Shown here: positions 1 through 11,500 of the stretch, piece by piece
How the letters are laid out: each line of letters opens with the position of its first letter
Position numbering within the stretch: position 1 is the first letter of the stretch
From: Emydura subglobosa
Taxonomy: Eukaryota; Chordata; Testudines; Chelidae
Direction: 5' to 3'
Length of the DNA: 64,000 bases
NCBI GenBank assembly: GCA_007922225.1
Contig: ML679995.1
Location: forward strand, 279,659 to 343,658
Position numbers and translations under genes: made by a program
The notes under the pieces: model-generated
Told to the model about the DNA's origin: nothing
What the model saw: only the letters and a program-made list of their open reading frames with translations
Database searches by the model: none

Positions 1-1091
1 CCCCCCCGCGACGTGTGCCAGCCACTATCTCTGCTCTTGGTTCAGCGCCTGTGAGCTCACCGTCCAAGTGCCTGGTGCCCAGCCGCCTGCACCCCATGGC
101 AAGGATTGCCACGGCTAGTGTTAAGCAACTGACAGCAAAGCAGAGTTTGTGGCACAGCCTAAAACATGGCAGCGGAGGCGGAATCGAGGCACAAATGGAG
201 GGACATTGTGCCAGCGGGGGTGAGGGTAGAACGGGCCTGGAGCCAGGCAGGCACTGCGCAGCGGGAGAGGGAGACGCTCTGTGTACAGGATAAACAATCC
301 CTGCTGCTCTGCAGCCAGAGTGGCCTGGGGCTGGCCAGGTGCTAGGACAGGGAGCCCAGCCCCGCCCAGTCCAGGGCCATCACAGCCCCCGTTGTGCCCT
401 GGGTGGGACAAGCTACCCCAGGAGGGGGCAGTGCGGAGCGCTCAGGGCAGGCTGCATTGTGCTTGAGGATGGTTCATCTTTTCCCCAGCGTGCTGGCCTG
501 GTGGGGGAGGCTCCCTGGCATGCGAGGGCTGTGCTGTTCTCTGGCCGTGGGCAGGGGGTGGGGAAGCTCCCTGGGCCCTCGTCCCTGGCACCAGCCCAGG
601 GCAGTGTGGCTCAGCATTACTGGGGCTGTTTAGCTCATACGTAGAGGTGTTTTCCTCCTGTGTCTGGTTCCCACTGCTTCGCTCCCACCTCCCTGTTGTA
701 TTCAGCCAGAGCCGCCAGGGCCCAGTGCATCAGGGCGGGCAGGAGTTGGCGCTGGCTGCCCGTGGGGAGCATGCTGCTGTCCCAGCTAACGAGCACCAGG
801 GAGATGACCTTGAGCCCTGACCCAGGTGCAGAAAGTGGGGGGAGGCTGGTGGCAGCAGAGCCTTGTTCGAGGGGGGCTCTTGGGTCAGCCGGGGCTGGCA
901 GCAGCACTGTCAGAGCGCTGCCGCTAAAGTCACCGCGCAATGGTCTGGGCAGCTCGCCTGGTGCCACGTGCGGGGTCTGTCGAGGTGACCAAGCTCCAGT
1001 GCTGCTAGTGGAGGGGCCTCAGGGCTGAGGTCACACTCCGGGACTCACCACGGCCTGATGGAGCCTCAGGGGTTCTGTGCTTTGGTTCCAG

Positions 1092-1184
1092 ATCCATGTG
1101 GTTTATTACAACCCCAGATACAACAGCATCAAACAGGCGATGACGCAGCCCGATGGCCTAGCTGTGCTGGCAGCTTTCCTGCAG
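1092..1184 (+). CDS. CA9: CA9 exon with third zinc ligand
   Basis: 31 codons, phase 0 at both ends, acceptor TTCCAG and donor CAG|GTGATG. The second residue is the His equivalent to carbonic anhydrase 2 His119. It also carries GLAVLAAFL, which lines the substrate pocket. Confidence 0.9.
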
Positions 1185-4100
1185 GTGATGCCAATGGGGG
1201 CAGTCACTGCGCAAGGTGGGGTGGGGGGCAGTGCCGGGCAGGGATGCTCTGATCGCTGGGCTGGGCATGGCAGGGTAGGCCAGGACGGAGAGAGCCGAGG
1301 CAGTTCTCGGGTGGAGGGGAATAAGGGCAGTGGTGGGGCGGGGCGGGGCTGGAAGGGGCGCTCTGGGTGGGAGCAGTGCCCTGGTTGCTGGGCTGTGCCA
1401 TGGCGGAGATGGGAAATGCTCTGCTCCCTGGTCCAGGTGGGGGCAGGGGATGCCCTAATCACTGGTCAGCGATGGGGGTCACTGGGATCGGGGCTGCAGG
1501 GCAGTGCTGGGGAATTCCTTGACCCTAGCCAGGTCAGGCAGGGAGCTTGCGGCTTACGCCTTGGGCCTGGGAGAATGATATCAGTCCCGCGTTCAGCGCC
1601 ACCCTGCCCTGCTATGACCCAGCTGCCTGGGCTCAACAGGAAGGGACGTGCTGTTCCCGGTTCCTGTGCTCTCCAGTGTGCTGAGTCTCTGTGTTACAGG
1701 TGGGGCCAGAGAAGAACACGCACTATCAGCCTCTGCTTGAGCAGCTGCATGAGGTCCAAGAGACAGGTACAGCCCCTGCGTGCCTAATGCCCAGCCTAGG
1801 GGCAGTGGGGGCAGCGAGCGAGCCACCTGCGCATGGAGAGGCCCATGCATGCCAGACAGAAGCAGGCAGCTCCTCTGAGCCAGACCGGCACTGAGTGGCC
1901 AACTCCGGGAGTCCCGGCTCCACACTTGCATGCCCTGTTTCATCCCCTCGGGACTCATGGGCTCCAGTTCCAATGGCATGGCTTTCGCTAGCGTGTTGGG
2001 CTCACCCATTCAGGGCTGTGGAGACTGGCTGTGCCAGGGCAGGGCACTGTGCGTCTGCCTTCCAAGTGCAGCCGTGCAGTTACAGCGCAGCGTCTCCAGC
2101 GCTGGCTCCTGGGGCTATGCCGCCAGGGCCGGCTGCTGGACGCCAGAGTTGGATCCCCATGGGCCTGTGCTGCTCTAGAGTGTGCTGTTGCTATGCTCTA
2201 GTCCATGAAGCTGCTGTGCTCTAGAATGCGCCATCTCTCTGCTTTATCCATCAGCTCTAGTCCACGAAGCAGTGCTGCTCTAGAACATGCTTGCTCCGTT
2301 CTAGACCATGGAGCTGTACTGCTCTAGAGCACTGGCAGTATATTTTTTCTTCCAGGCGAGGAAACTACTGTTGCTGGATTCAATATCAGAGGATTGCTGC
2401 CCTCCAACCTAGACCGCTATTACCGCTACCGTGGCTCCCTGACCACCCCTCCCTGCTACCAGACTGTGAACTGGACTGTCTTCAACCAGACGGTGCTGCT
2501 GTCCCAGGAGCAGGTTCGTTGGTGGGGCTGTCTGCAGGTGGCTCTGCCAGGCTGTCATGCTAGGCTGAACGAACCAGCACCAGCAATGGGCAGGGGAGCC
2601 CCCTAGACAAGTGGAGAATTCCCGAATCCAGCCCACCTCGCACAAGGGCATTGCTTGCTGAATCCTGGCTGCGTTCCTGAGGCGCCAGTGGGTGGCTTAC
2701 TGACTCGTTCAACCCTTCCTCTCCAGCTCTCAGTGCTCGAGACCACTCTGCAGGGAGAGGACGATGAGGTTCTGCAGAACAACTTCCGGCTGCCACAGCC
2801 TCTGCACGGACGGGGAGTCCTGGCGAGTTTCCAGGCAGCGGTCAGCCCGAGGCGGGTCCCGCTACCCGGTAAGGAGCAGTGAATGGGGCTAGGCTGTTCT
2901 CTCTTGCATGCCATTGTGACACAGCCCGGCCTGGCAGGGGGGCAGAACCAGAACTCTTGTGCCCCAGGAAAGAATGCCTCACTGTGAGCTCACGCCATCG
3001 AGCGCTTGGGCCACAGCTATGCAATAGGCCTCACTTCCAGCCTGACCTGCGGGGCCCCGCTCTGTCCTGGCCTCACAGCTGACTCCAGCACTAGCACAAA
3101 AGGAATGTATTTAAAGTTGGAACGAATGGTCCCAGCAAGTTGTTTGCAGGGATCCAGGAGTTCGGCTGTTTCTCTGAGTGTCCCCAGCCCTGCTAGCTAA
3201 AGCCAGGATGGAGCAGCTCTCCTGAGACCCCCCAGAACACACCTCCTGGGGTACCGTGCGGCTCCCCGTCTGGGCCTGGCTGAGCCCAGCAGGGCGAGCA
3301 GTGCAGGGAACAGAACCTCTGAAAGGGCTTGGACAGTTCAGCTTCTTTGAGCCCTTCCCTGGGACGCCTCCTGCCCCCTGCCCCGTCTCAGGTGAGTTTG
3401 TTGATCTGCCTGAACCACCAGTGGTCTAGGAAAGCCGGTCTCGCTGCCTCGCCCAGAGACAAAACCACCCTGTGCACGGCCCAGCAGGTGTGTGTGCGCA
3501 CTGGGCGATGATAGGCTGTGATACCGCGCGCTGGGTCAATATTTGCCTGGCAGAGCCCCATAATGTGTCTCAAAGGCCCAGTTACCAGCTATAGCGTGGG
3601 CAACTGACCCCCCCCCCCCACCCACCAAGCTACATGTGCCGTTGGATGTGCTGGAGCCCTGGCCCAGGGAGCGGGGGCGGAGGTGCTGGCAAACCGCAGT
3701 CACTAATACGGACCTTATAACACACCTCGTGCCGGCGAGGGTGGGTTTAGGAGAGGCAGTGCAGGTGCTCTGGAAAGAGGGGTTCGACGCGACGGGCTCA
3801 GCAAGCCCCTGGGCTGTCGCGCCCGCTGCTGCCCAGTGTGAAGGAGGAGCCAGACTCGGAGGAGAGGAATGTGTCCCTGATTCTGCCCCGCCGGTGCCTG
3901 GGTGGGCCCATCTGCATCTGCACAGCCCTACCACTGCGCCGTGCAGGCAGCGAGGAGGGGATATAATCTCCTGTCATCTGGGGCACCATGAACCCACCCG
4001 TGGAGTCCGGCCAGGCCTGCTGCCCCAACCTGGGCCACGCTGAGCCCTTCTGTATCCCGTCAGCAGGGCTGCTCTCCCCAGTACCTCCCACGCAGCCGCA

Positions 4101-6299
4101 TGTGCACCCGCCACGCCAGCTGCGCTGTGCCAGGACTGCGGGAGGGAGGGAGCGTGGGTGACAGGCTGACAGGGTTGCTCCTCCGCTAGCGTCCCAAACA
4201 TTAACGCAGGGCGTGGGGGCAGGAAGGTGCCCCAGCGGGGGCAGAGGAGGCACCAGTTCCACTGGGAAGAGGCTGGCACCACGATGAGCAACAATGCCAG
4301 CTTCATTGCCGTGCCCGTGGCCTGCCTGGGACCACGTGAGCCTCTAGCTTTGGGTGGCTGTGGGCATGGAAGTGGCTGCAGGCCCTGGGTGCCCGACTCC
4401 CTGCCCTGCCGGGAGCGAGGCCAGGCCGCACGTGAGAACAGGCAACCTGGACGGGCTCTGGCTTTCCCTGCATTGGAAATTGGTGGGTGCGTTCACAAAC
4501 CAGCTAAGCAGGAGGAAGAAATGGTGCAGAAGCCAAGCCCCAGGGAGCAGCCAGCAGCACTCAGCAAGCCGCTGAGCCATGCTGAGGGCCCTGTGAGCTG
4601 GGATGGAAGCAGCCGCATTGCTGGAGTGGGGCAATCGCTGCTCTGCAGAGGACGGAGCAGCCTCCGAGTTGTTTTCCCAAACCCAAATAAAAGGGGCTGA
4701 GGGGAGGGGCGGTTTTCTGCTTGTACGGCCCCTTGCTGCAGGGCAGGCAGCCCCTTTCACCCTCCCCTCCCCCGGCATGGGCCCGGGCGCCTGCTCATAA
4801 TGTTGCATCTGTTTCAGGGGCTGGCTGCTCACCATGTGCAGGGAAGAGCTGGGCCCAAGCCCCAAACCCCAAGGGTGGGAGGGAGGCGAAGGAATCGCAG
4901 GCATCCCCTTAAACACAGCATGTGGCATGCGTGCCCCAGGGTTAGCTGCCAGCAAGGGCAGAGCCTGCCGGGGCGGGGTGTTGGTACCTGCTGCCCTACG
5001 GCGCATTATGCCTGGGAAGGGGCTCAGGGCCCACGGGCTGACGTGGGTTTACAGCCTGGCTGATGAGAGGTTGGCTGTGCCCAGGAAGGAGACCGGTCGC
5101 TGCCCCTGGGGGGACAGGAGGAGAGCACCCAGGTGGGGGTGCAGGTTTCCTGACTGCACGCTGGGCTACGATGGGGGGGCTCGGCTGCACACTGGGATGG
5201 GGAGAGTGGGGGGCTACACAGCGGGATGTGTGGTGGGTGGGTGGGGATGCCGAGTGGGGTAGGGGACATGTGGTGGCACAGAGAGCTGCGGGGTAGAGGC
5301 AGGGCAGCAGTGCATGGGCCGTGGGGGCGGGGGGCGGTGGTTTCGTGTTCAGTATGGGGGTGCGGGTTTAGGGGTGGGGGAGGGAACCCTGCCCAGCCTC
5401 ACCTGCTTTCTCTGTCTCATGTTTAGATTCAGAACAGCTGGGCTCCTCGCTGCACACAGGTGAGCGCTCCCGGCTGGGAAGCCCTGGCCTCCCCTCCCAT
5501 TCCCTGCCCCACGGCCACAGCCTCCCCCAGCTGGGACTATCTGCCACCTCCCCCCGACCCTGCCGTGCCTGGCCTCACCCCACCATGCCGTGGCACGCCA
5601 GCCCTGCACAGGGGCCAGCTGGCTGCCCCCACTCCTGCTCCCCCCCAGGGAGCATCTCCCGGCTCCGTCCCTCTCTTCCAGGGCTTGGTGTCTCCGGCCC
5701 CTCGGCTGGGGCTGTGGCTGTGGCCCTCACCCCCCTCTCTCCTGTGTCTTCAGGGGACGTGCTGGCCATTCTCTTTGGGATCCTTTTCGCCGTCACAGCT
5801 CTGGCCTTCCTCATCTACGTCTACAAGCAGCGGAGCCAGAGCAGGAGGTGAGAGCTGGGGGCACCACGATCACTCAACTGCCCCAATTCTCTGCATGCAG
5901 GAGCCCCCCCCCCCCGCTCTCCGCTGTGCCCAGCAAAGCACCCTCTCCCTTCCCCATCCGGAAAGCCCACCCACTTGAGCGGTGTCCCTCCAGCCCTGCT
6001 GGATCCACCCTCCCTGTCCCCGCCATGCTGGGTGTGTGCAGCCCCACGGGCAGGAGCTGGCTCGGCGTGGAGGCAGAGTGCTCACAGGCGGCTGGGGAAA
6101 GGACGCGGGGTGAAGCCCGCCCACCCCGCTGGGGAAGGGGGGTGTGAGGGAGCTGCAGGGGAGCATTCCCTTCTCAGCTCCTCCGGGGATGCCCCGACCC
6201 TCTAATGCCCCCGTCTTCTCCCTTCCCTCCAGGCCGGACTCTCACACCAAGCCCAACGTCATCTACACGGCAGCCACCCCCGAGGAGAACACGGGGTAG
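1092..6299 (+). CDS. CA9: Carbonic anhydrase 9, 3' part (seven exons; 5' part lies left of the window)
   Basis: Membrane-bound, extracellular-facing zinc enzyme that converts CO2 to bicarbonate and a proton; in mammals it is the hypoxia-induced pH regulator. Exons with GT-AG borders are 1092-1184, 1700-1766, 2356-2513, 2727-2868, 5427-5459, 5754-5847 and 6233-6299, giving 217 residues to a TAG stop. Seen: IHVVYYN with the third zinc-ligand His, GLAVLAAFL, the GSLTTPPC active-site loop, NWTVF and NNFR, a short stalk, one transmembrane helix and a cytoplasmic tail. The helix [19 protein letters not shown] is very close to human CA9 and unlike CA12 or CA14, which decides the paralog. TPM2 downstream agrees with the human 9p13 order. 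The first two zinc histidines and the signal peptide are upstream of the window. Phases of all seven exons fit together. Confidence 0.93.
1700..1766 (+). CDS. CA9: CA9 exon, catalytic domain
   Basis: 67 bases, 22 codons plus one base; acceptor TTACAG, donor ACAG|GTACAG. Encodes [19 protein letters not shown], a helix of the alpha-carbonic anhydrase fold; the human CA9 equivalent has a similar NSAYEQLL motif. Confidence 0.88.
2356..2513 (+). CDS. CA9: CA9 exon with active-site Thr-Thr loop
   Basis: 158 bases. Encodes [20 protein letters not shown] followed by PC. The two Thr are the proton-relay and substrate residues (199/200 in CA2 numbering), and the following Cys forms the conserved disulfide. 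NWTVFNQT contains an N-glycosylation sequon (NQT) at the place where human CA9 is glycosylated. Confidence 0.93.
2727..2868 (+). CDS. CA9: CA9 exon, end of catalytic domain
   Basis: 142 bases; acceptor CTCCAG, donor CCCG|GTAAGG. Contains [12 protein letters not shown], matching the NFR..QPL.GR block near the C-terminal end of carbonic anhydrase domains, then the start of the membrane-proximal linker. Confidence 0.92.
5427..5459 (+). CDS. CA9: CA9 stalk micro-exon
   Basis: 33-base exon after acceptor GTTTAG with donor ACAG|GTGAGC; it keeps phase 1 on both sides. Encodes [11 protein letters not shown]. No cysteine is present, whereas the human stalk has one (NSCLAAGD). Supported by phase and position more than by sequence similarity. 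Confidence 0.75.
5754..5847 (+). CDS. CA9: CA9 transmembrane exon
   Basis: 94 bases; encodes one hydrophobic helix of about 22 residues ([20 protein letters not shown]) followed by a basic stop-transfer stretch KQRSQSRR. This is the segment most diagnostic for CA9. Confidence 0.93.
6233..6299 (+). CDS. CA9: CA9 cytoplasmic tail exon and stop
   Basis: 67 bases ending in TAG. Encodes the tail [20 protein letters not shown] plus Gly. The tyrosine in VIY aligns with the phosphorylated tyrosine of the human tail (VSY). VIY..AT..E also resembles the CA12 tail. Confidence 0.88.
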
Positions 6300-6560
6300 G
6301 CTCGGCCCTGCTGCCCCACGAGGGGCTCTCCTGTGCCATGGAGCCCAGCGCATGCACCCTGCCGCCAGCCTGCCGGAGCCTCCCACCCAGCTGTGGCCAG
6401 CCCAGCACGCCTCCCTCCCTGCCCATGGGGCAGAGCAGGGGGGTGCCCTGCTCTGGGGCCTCATGGCCTGGCGCGCTGTGACCTGCACTGAGGGCTCAGC
6501 AGAGGTGTTCAGCCGGGGGCCGAACTCTGCCCCTTTCACAGAGTATTTTTAAAGACAAGA

Positions 6561-6566
6561 AATAAA
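6561..6566 (+). terminator. CA9: Poly(A) signal AATAAA of CA9
   Basis: AATAAA lies 262 bases after the CA9 stop codon, implying a short 3' UTR. Confidence 0.85.
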
Positions 6567-7080
6567 ATTTCAGAAGCCGTTGCTACGTCAGCCCTGCCTG
6601 CGCCGTGGGACTGAGCTGCCTGTCCCTCCGTCGCCATTACGGCCCCTCATCCACCATGGGATTAACCTGCCGCCAGCGCCGGGACCTGTCCTTCCATTGC
6701 CGTGACAGTCCTGCCTCCACCATAGGATCGACCCAGGACCTGTCCCTCCGTCACCGTGACAGCCCGGCCTCTGCTGTGTAGACAAGGCAGGCTGCAGGTT
6801 TAATGCATTAGCCACATACCGATTTTCCTAGTGAAGAGGAGGGCACTGACCCCTCCTTCACCTGGCGCCGCTGCAGCTGCCATGCCACCCCCAGCTCCTC
6901 CCCAGCCCACTTCACCGACCGACCGACGCCAGAGCCAAGTGCCCTGGTGCCGCTGACACATGGAGTCCCTGCAGCATTTCTGTAAAGAACAAGGACCAGC
7001 GAATATGAGACACCTGCCACCCCTCCCCCACCACACAGGACCCATTCACAGCCCTGACCTGTCACAAACCTCCCCTGCTA

Positions 7081-7268
7081 GGGACAGTAACAGTGTGGTC
7101 TAGTGGGTACAGCACTGGGCCGGGCTCTCAGAACATCTGCATTCTGGGCCAGGCTCCACCAGTGGCTGCTGGGTAACCTTAGGCAAGTCACATCTCCTGT
7201 GCCTCAGTTTCCCCAGCTATACAATGAAGATAATGACCATGCCCTCCTTTGTGAGGTGCTTTGCGACC
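7081..7268 (+). repeat. MIR/CORE-type tRNA-derived SINE
   Basis: Shows the familiar order: a box-A-like GTGGTCTAGTGGGTA head, then TGGGTAACCTTAGGCAAGTC, CTGTGCCTCAGTTTCCCC, a sequence like CTGTAAAATGGGGATAATGA, and GAGGTGCTTTG. It lies in the 0.8 kb between the converging CA9 and APH1 poly(A) signals. Divergent, so an old copy. Confidence 0.75.
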
Positions 7269-7381
7269 TCCCCTCCCACTCACCCAGGAACACTCCCCAC
7301 CCCCACATGGCAGCAGCACCCCGCACTCAGAACCCGTCCCCCCCAGCCACACACGACGTCTCACTGAGGCTGGCATTTCTC

Positions 7382-7387
7382 TTTATT
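7382..7387 (-). terminator. Poly(A) signal AATAAA of APH1
   Basis: TTTATT on + reads AATAAA on -. It lies about 1.0 kb after the APH1 stop codons at 8465 and 8400 and is the first clear signal, so the last exon carries a 3' UTR of roughly 1 kb. The CA9 and APH1 transcripts end about 0.8 kb apart, tail to tail. Confidence 0.75.
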
Positions 7388-8399
7388 GATATAAAAGCCC
7401 ATTGCAAACTCAGCCATGTTCTTGTCTCCCCACCCTGAGGACCCTGCTCCCATTTCCCCCCCACATCCCCAGGGCTGGTACCAGCTCAGGAACCTCACCC
7501 CCACCCCCAAACGAGAAACAGGAGGGCTCAATAATCCCCCAGCCTCCCAGCCTTTCTGCACCAGGCTCCTGGCCATGCCCCACCTCGAACCAGCAGCAGG
7601 CACCCTCTCCCATTTCTGCACCAGGCATGCAGCTATCACCCACCCTGTCACAGTACCACCTGCCCAGCACCTTCCTGAACTAGCAGCAGGGACCCAGCCA
7701 GTTCCACCAGCATCCTAGCAACAGCCCTTTGTCACCCCCATCCACCGCCTCCCGCCCCATGTCAGTGCTGGGCCTCCAGTCAGCCTCATCCTTTGCCCCC
7801 CACCTGTCCTGCATTTTCCATGCTAAAGTCAGCCATGCTCCACCTCCATCCTTCCCAGGCCAGCACCTGGCTCTCTGTCCCACACCAACCCCCAGCCAGC
7901 TGGTGCCAGGGCTGGGAATTCGGCCCCCTGGTATAGCCAGTCCTGGGACATGGTGGCTCCTTAGTGATTAGCGTCTGCAGCTCAGCACTTGGATGTATCC
8001 TGACAAAAAGTCACTGCCCAGCGCTGCTCACTAGCCCTCAGCCCAGCCCTCTCCCGGCAGGGCAGAGACTTTCTGGGGCTGAGAAGGACAGAGTCAAAAC
8101 TCTCCCAGTATGGGGCAGAGCGCCACACACACACACACACTGCCAGGGGGCAGCGGCAGGAAGTTCTGGAGATGACCCCTCCTGCCTTAGGCCATGGGGG
8201 ACATTAAACAATGTGTCTTTCAAGGGCATCCCCGGCATGGAGGGAGAGGGGTTGGTAGGAGAGGCCGAGCCAGCCCCCAGCTACCAGACAGACTGCTGGC
8301 TGCTCCCTGCCCGCAGGAGCCCCTGGACACCTGCCTCCAGCAGGGACTGATCCTGGGACCCCGTTCCAGAAGAGAAAAACATTATTGCAGAGACGGCAA

Positions 8400-8502
8400 C
8401 TATACGTCCCAGCTGACAGCACCACAGCATGGCAGGGCAGGCAGGGAGAGCTCCTGGTGGACCCTCACGATCCTGGCTGGGGGCTTGTCTCGCTCTGCTG
8501 AC
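8400..8502 (-). CDS. APH1 terminal exon with two possible acceptors
   Basis: A pyrimidine-rich stretch ends in TAGGTCAG. Splicing at the first AG (exon start 8502) adds [12 protein letters not shown] and stops at 8465. Splicing at the second AG (exon start 8497) shifts frame and adds 32 residues beginning [16 protein letters not shown], with a stop at 8400. Neither tail closely matches the human tails, so this exon rests on splice signals, phase and position before the poly(A) signal. Confidence 0.55.
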
Positions 8503-11500
8503 CTACGGAGAAGCAAAGATGAAGTGGAGAGTTTGGACATGCAGCTGAAAGGCCTCCAGAGCAGGTCATTTCCTGCTCCATTCTCACAGAGAAGGGGCAG
8601 CCCCTGATGAATGGCCGCAGATTCAGGTCTTTCCCCACCAGCTAGTGCCAGGAAAGGGTTAACGGCACTGCTAAAGGGGCATAGGCCAGGGCATTCCCCA
8701 GATACATCTGGGGAATGGGCCCAAAGCAGGATGTCCTCCTCCTTCCTCCAGCCCATCCCCGAAGCCCCTCCCAACACTCCCCTTCCTACCCCCTCTCAGA
8801 GCCTGCAGGGCCTTGGCAGGTCTCCATCTCTGGACCTGGGGCCAGGGCAGACACTCACCCCGCAGGAACCGGAGCAGGTTTGCAGTGCAGCCTCCTGACA
8901 GGACATAGGCCCATGCAGCAGTGGCGAACATCAGCAGGTAGGAGGGGACGAGGCTGCCCACGTACAGGGGGTTCCAGAACGTCTGGGGGGAGAGCAGCAG
9001 ACAGGAGTGAGAGGAGGGGCAGAGCTGCCTGGAGCCGGGGGAAGCCAGAATTGGCCTCTCCCAGAGCCTTAGAATCATAGACTCCTAGAAGATTGGGTCT
9101 GGAAGGGATCTCAGATCATCTCGTCCAACCTCCTGCTCAAAGCAGGACCCACCCCAGCTACATTTTGAAAGAGAAAGTAGTCAAGGACATCGAGGTTAAC
9201 AGTAATTGGGATAAAATGCAACATGGCTTTACAAAAGCTAGATCGTGCCAGACCAACCTGATCTCCTTCTTTGAGAACAGAACAGACTTTTTAGACACAG
9301 GGAATGCAGTGGATCTAATTTACCTAGATTTCAGTCAGGCATTAGATACAATTACACATGGGGAATTATTCGTGACATTGGGAAAGATGGGGATTAATAT
9401 GAAAACTGAAAGGTGGATAAGGAACCGGTTAAAGAGGAGACTACAACGGGTCATACTGAAAGTGAACTGTCAGGCTGGATGGAGGTTATTAGTGGAGTTC
9501 CTCAGGGATCGGTCTTGGGTCTGATCTTATTTAACCTTTTTATTATTGACCATGGCACAAAAAAGTGGGAATGTGCTAATAAAGTTTGCGGATGACGCAA
9601 AGCTGGGAGGTATTGCCAATGCAGAGCAGGATCGGGATATCATACAGGAAGATCTGAATAACCTTGTAAACTGGAGTAACAGACATAGGAGGACATTAAC
9701 AGTGTAAAACGCAAGGTCATGCATGTAGGCACTCAGGCTACGACTACACTGACGGCAGCAAAGTCGCCACCGTCAGATCGATGTCTCTGGATCGACTGAG
9801 CCGTCAGTGCGGACCCGCTCAGTCGATCCAGAAATCGACGTACTAAGACCACCTTAGCAAGTGGCGTAGCATGTGGCGCAATGCAGTGAAGACAACGCAC
9901 AGAAGAGAAGCAGAGAAGTCGACGGGAGTTACGCAAGTTTTTTGCGTAGCTTGCGTAACTCCCATTGACTGCCGCCGAATCTCGGAGGTAAGTGTAGACA
10001 GGGTATAATGAGAATTTCTGCTGTAAGTTGGGGAAGCATCAGTTGGAAGTGACGAGGAGGAGAAGGACCCGGGTGTATCGGTTGATCACAGGATGATTAT
10101 GAGCCGCCGATGTGATGTGGCCATGAAAAAAGCTAATGCGGTCCTAGGATGCATCAGGCGAGGTATTTCCAGTAGCGATAGGGAGGTGTTAGTACCGTTG
10201 TACAAGGCACTAGTCAGACCTCATCTGGAATACTGTGTGCGGTTCTCGTCTCCCATGTTTAAGAAAGATGAACTCAAACTGGAACAGCTGCAGAGAAGAG
10301 CTACTAGGATGATCCAAGGAATGGAAAACCTGCCTTTTGAGAGGAGACTCAAAGAGCTTGGCTTGTTTAGCCTGACCAAAAGAAGGTTGAGGGGAGATAT
10401 GATTGCTCTCTATAAATACATCAGAGGGATAAATACCAGGGAAGGAGAGGAATTATTTAAATTCAGCGCCAATGTGGACACAAAAGCTAACGGATATAAA
10501 CTGGCCATCAGGAACTTTAGACTTTAAATTAGATGCAGGTTTCTAACCATCAGAGGAGTGAAGTTCTAGAATAGCTTTCCAAGGGGAGCAGTGGGGGGAA
10601 CCTAGCTGGCTTCATAACTGAGCTTGATAAATTTATGGAGGGGATGATACAATGGGACAATTGAGTTTGGCAACTGACTGATCTTTGACTGCTGGTCGTA
10701 GATATGCCAATGGCCTGTGATGGGATGTTAGATGTGGGGATGGGTTCTGAGTTACTACAGAGAATTCTTCCTTGGTGTCTGGCTGGTGAATCTTGCGCAC
10801 ATGCTCAGGGTTTAACTGATCACCGTATTGGGGGTTGGGAAGGAATTTTCCCCCAGGACAGATTGGCAAAGGCTCTGGGGGTTTTTCGCCTTCCTCTGTA
10901 GCACGGGGCACGGCTCACTTGCTGGTGGATTCTCTGTACCTTAAAGTCTTAAACCATGATTTGAGGACTTTAATAACTCGGTCAGAGGTCAGAGGTCTAT
11001 TACAGGAATGGGTGGGTGAGGTTCTGTGGCCTGTGTTGTGCAGGAGGTCAGATGAGATGATCATATTGGTCCCTTCTGGCCTTACAGTCTATGAGTCTAC
11101 ATCACCCCAGCCAGGACGTTGTCAAGCTGCACCTTAAAAACCTCTAAGGATGGAGATTCCACCACCTCCCTAGGGAACCCATTCCAGTGCTTCACCACCC
11201 TCCTAGGGAAAACGTTTTTCCTAATATCCAACCTAGACCTCCCCTACTGCAACTTGAGACCATTGCTTCTTGTTCTGTCATCTGCCACCACTGAGAACAG
11301 CCTAGCCCCATCCTCCCTGGAACCCCCTTTCAGGTAGTTGAAGGCTGCTATCAAATCCCCCCTCACTCTTCTCTTCGCAGACTAAACAAGCCCAGTTCCC
11401 TCAGCCTCTCCTCTTAAGTCTTGTGCTCCAGCCCCCTAATCATTTTTGTTGCCCTCCGCTGGACTCTCTCCAATTTGTCCACATCCTTCCTGTAGTGGGG

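Noticed and set aside
1..1091. A further CA9 exon with the first two zinc histidines
   Set aside because: No HWG motif or splice-bounded carbonic anhydrase segment is found on +; this stretch is taken as intron.
1092..6299. Calling the carbonic anhydrase CA12 or CA14
   Set aside because: The tail has some CA12 flavour, and APH1 next door is reminiscent of CA14-APH1A, but the membrane helix [16 protein letters not shown] is CA9-type and TPM2 is the next conserved neighbour.
6600..7080. RMRP or another small RNA gene near CA9, as in human 9p13
   Set aside because: No RMRP-like core or polymerase III promoter was recognised here.
7081..7268. tRNA gene
   Set aside because: A box-A-like word is present, but no cloverleaf or intact box B; it is a SINE.
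8560..8600. Alternative APH1 terminal exon with acceptor at about 8584
   Set aside because: An AG with an upstream pyrimidine run is present, but the frame adds only five residues and the 8503/8498 acceptors have a better tract.
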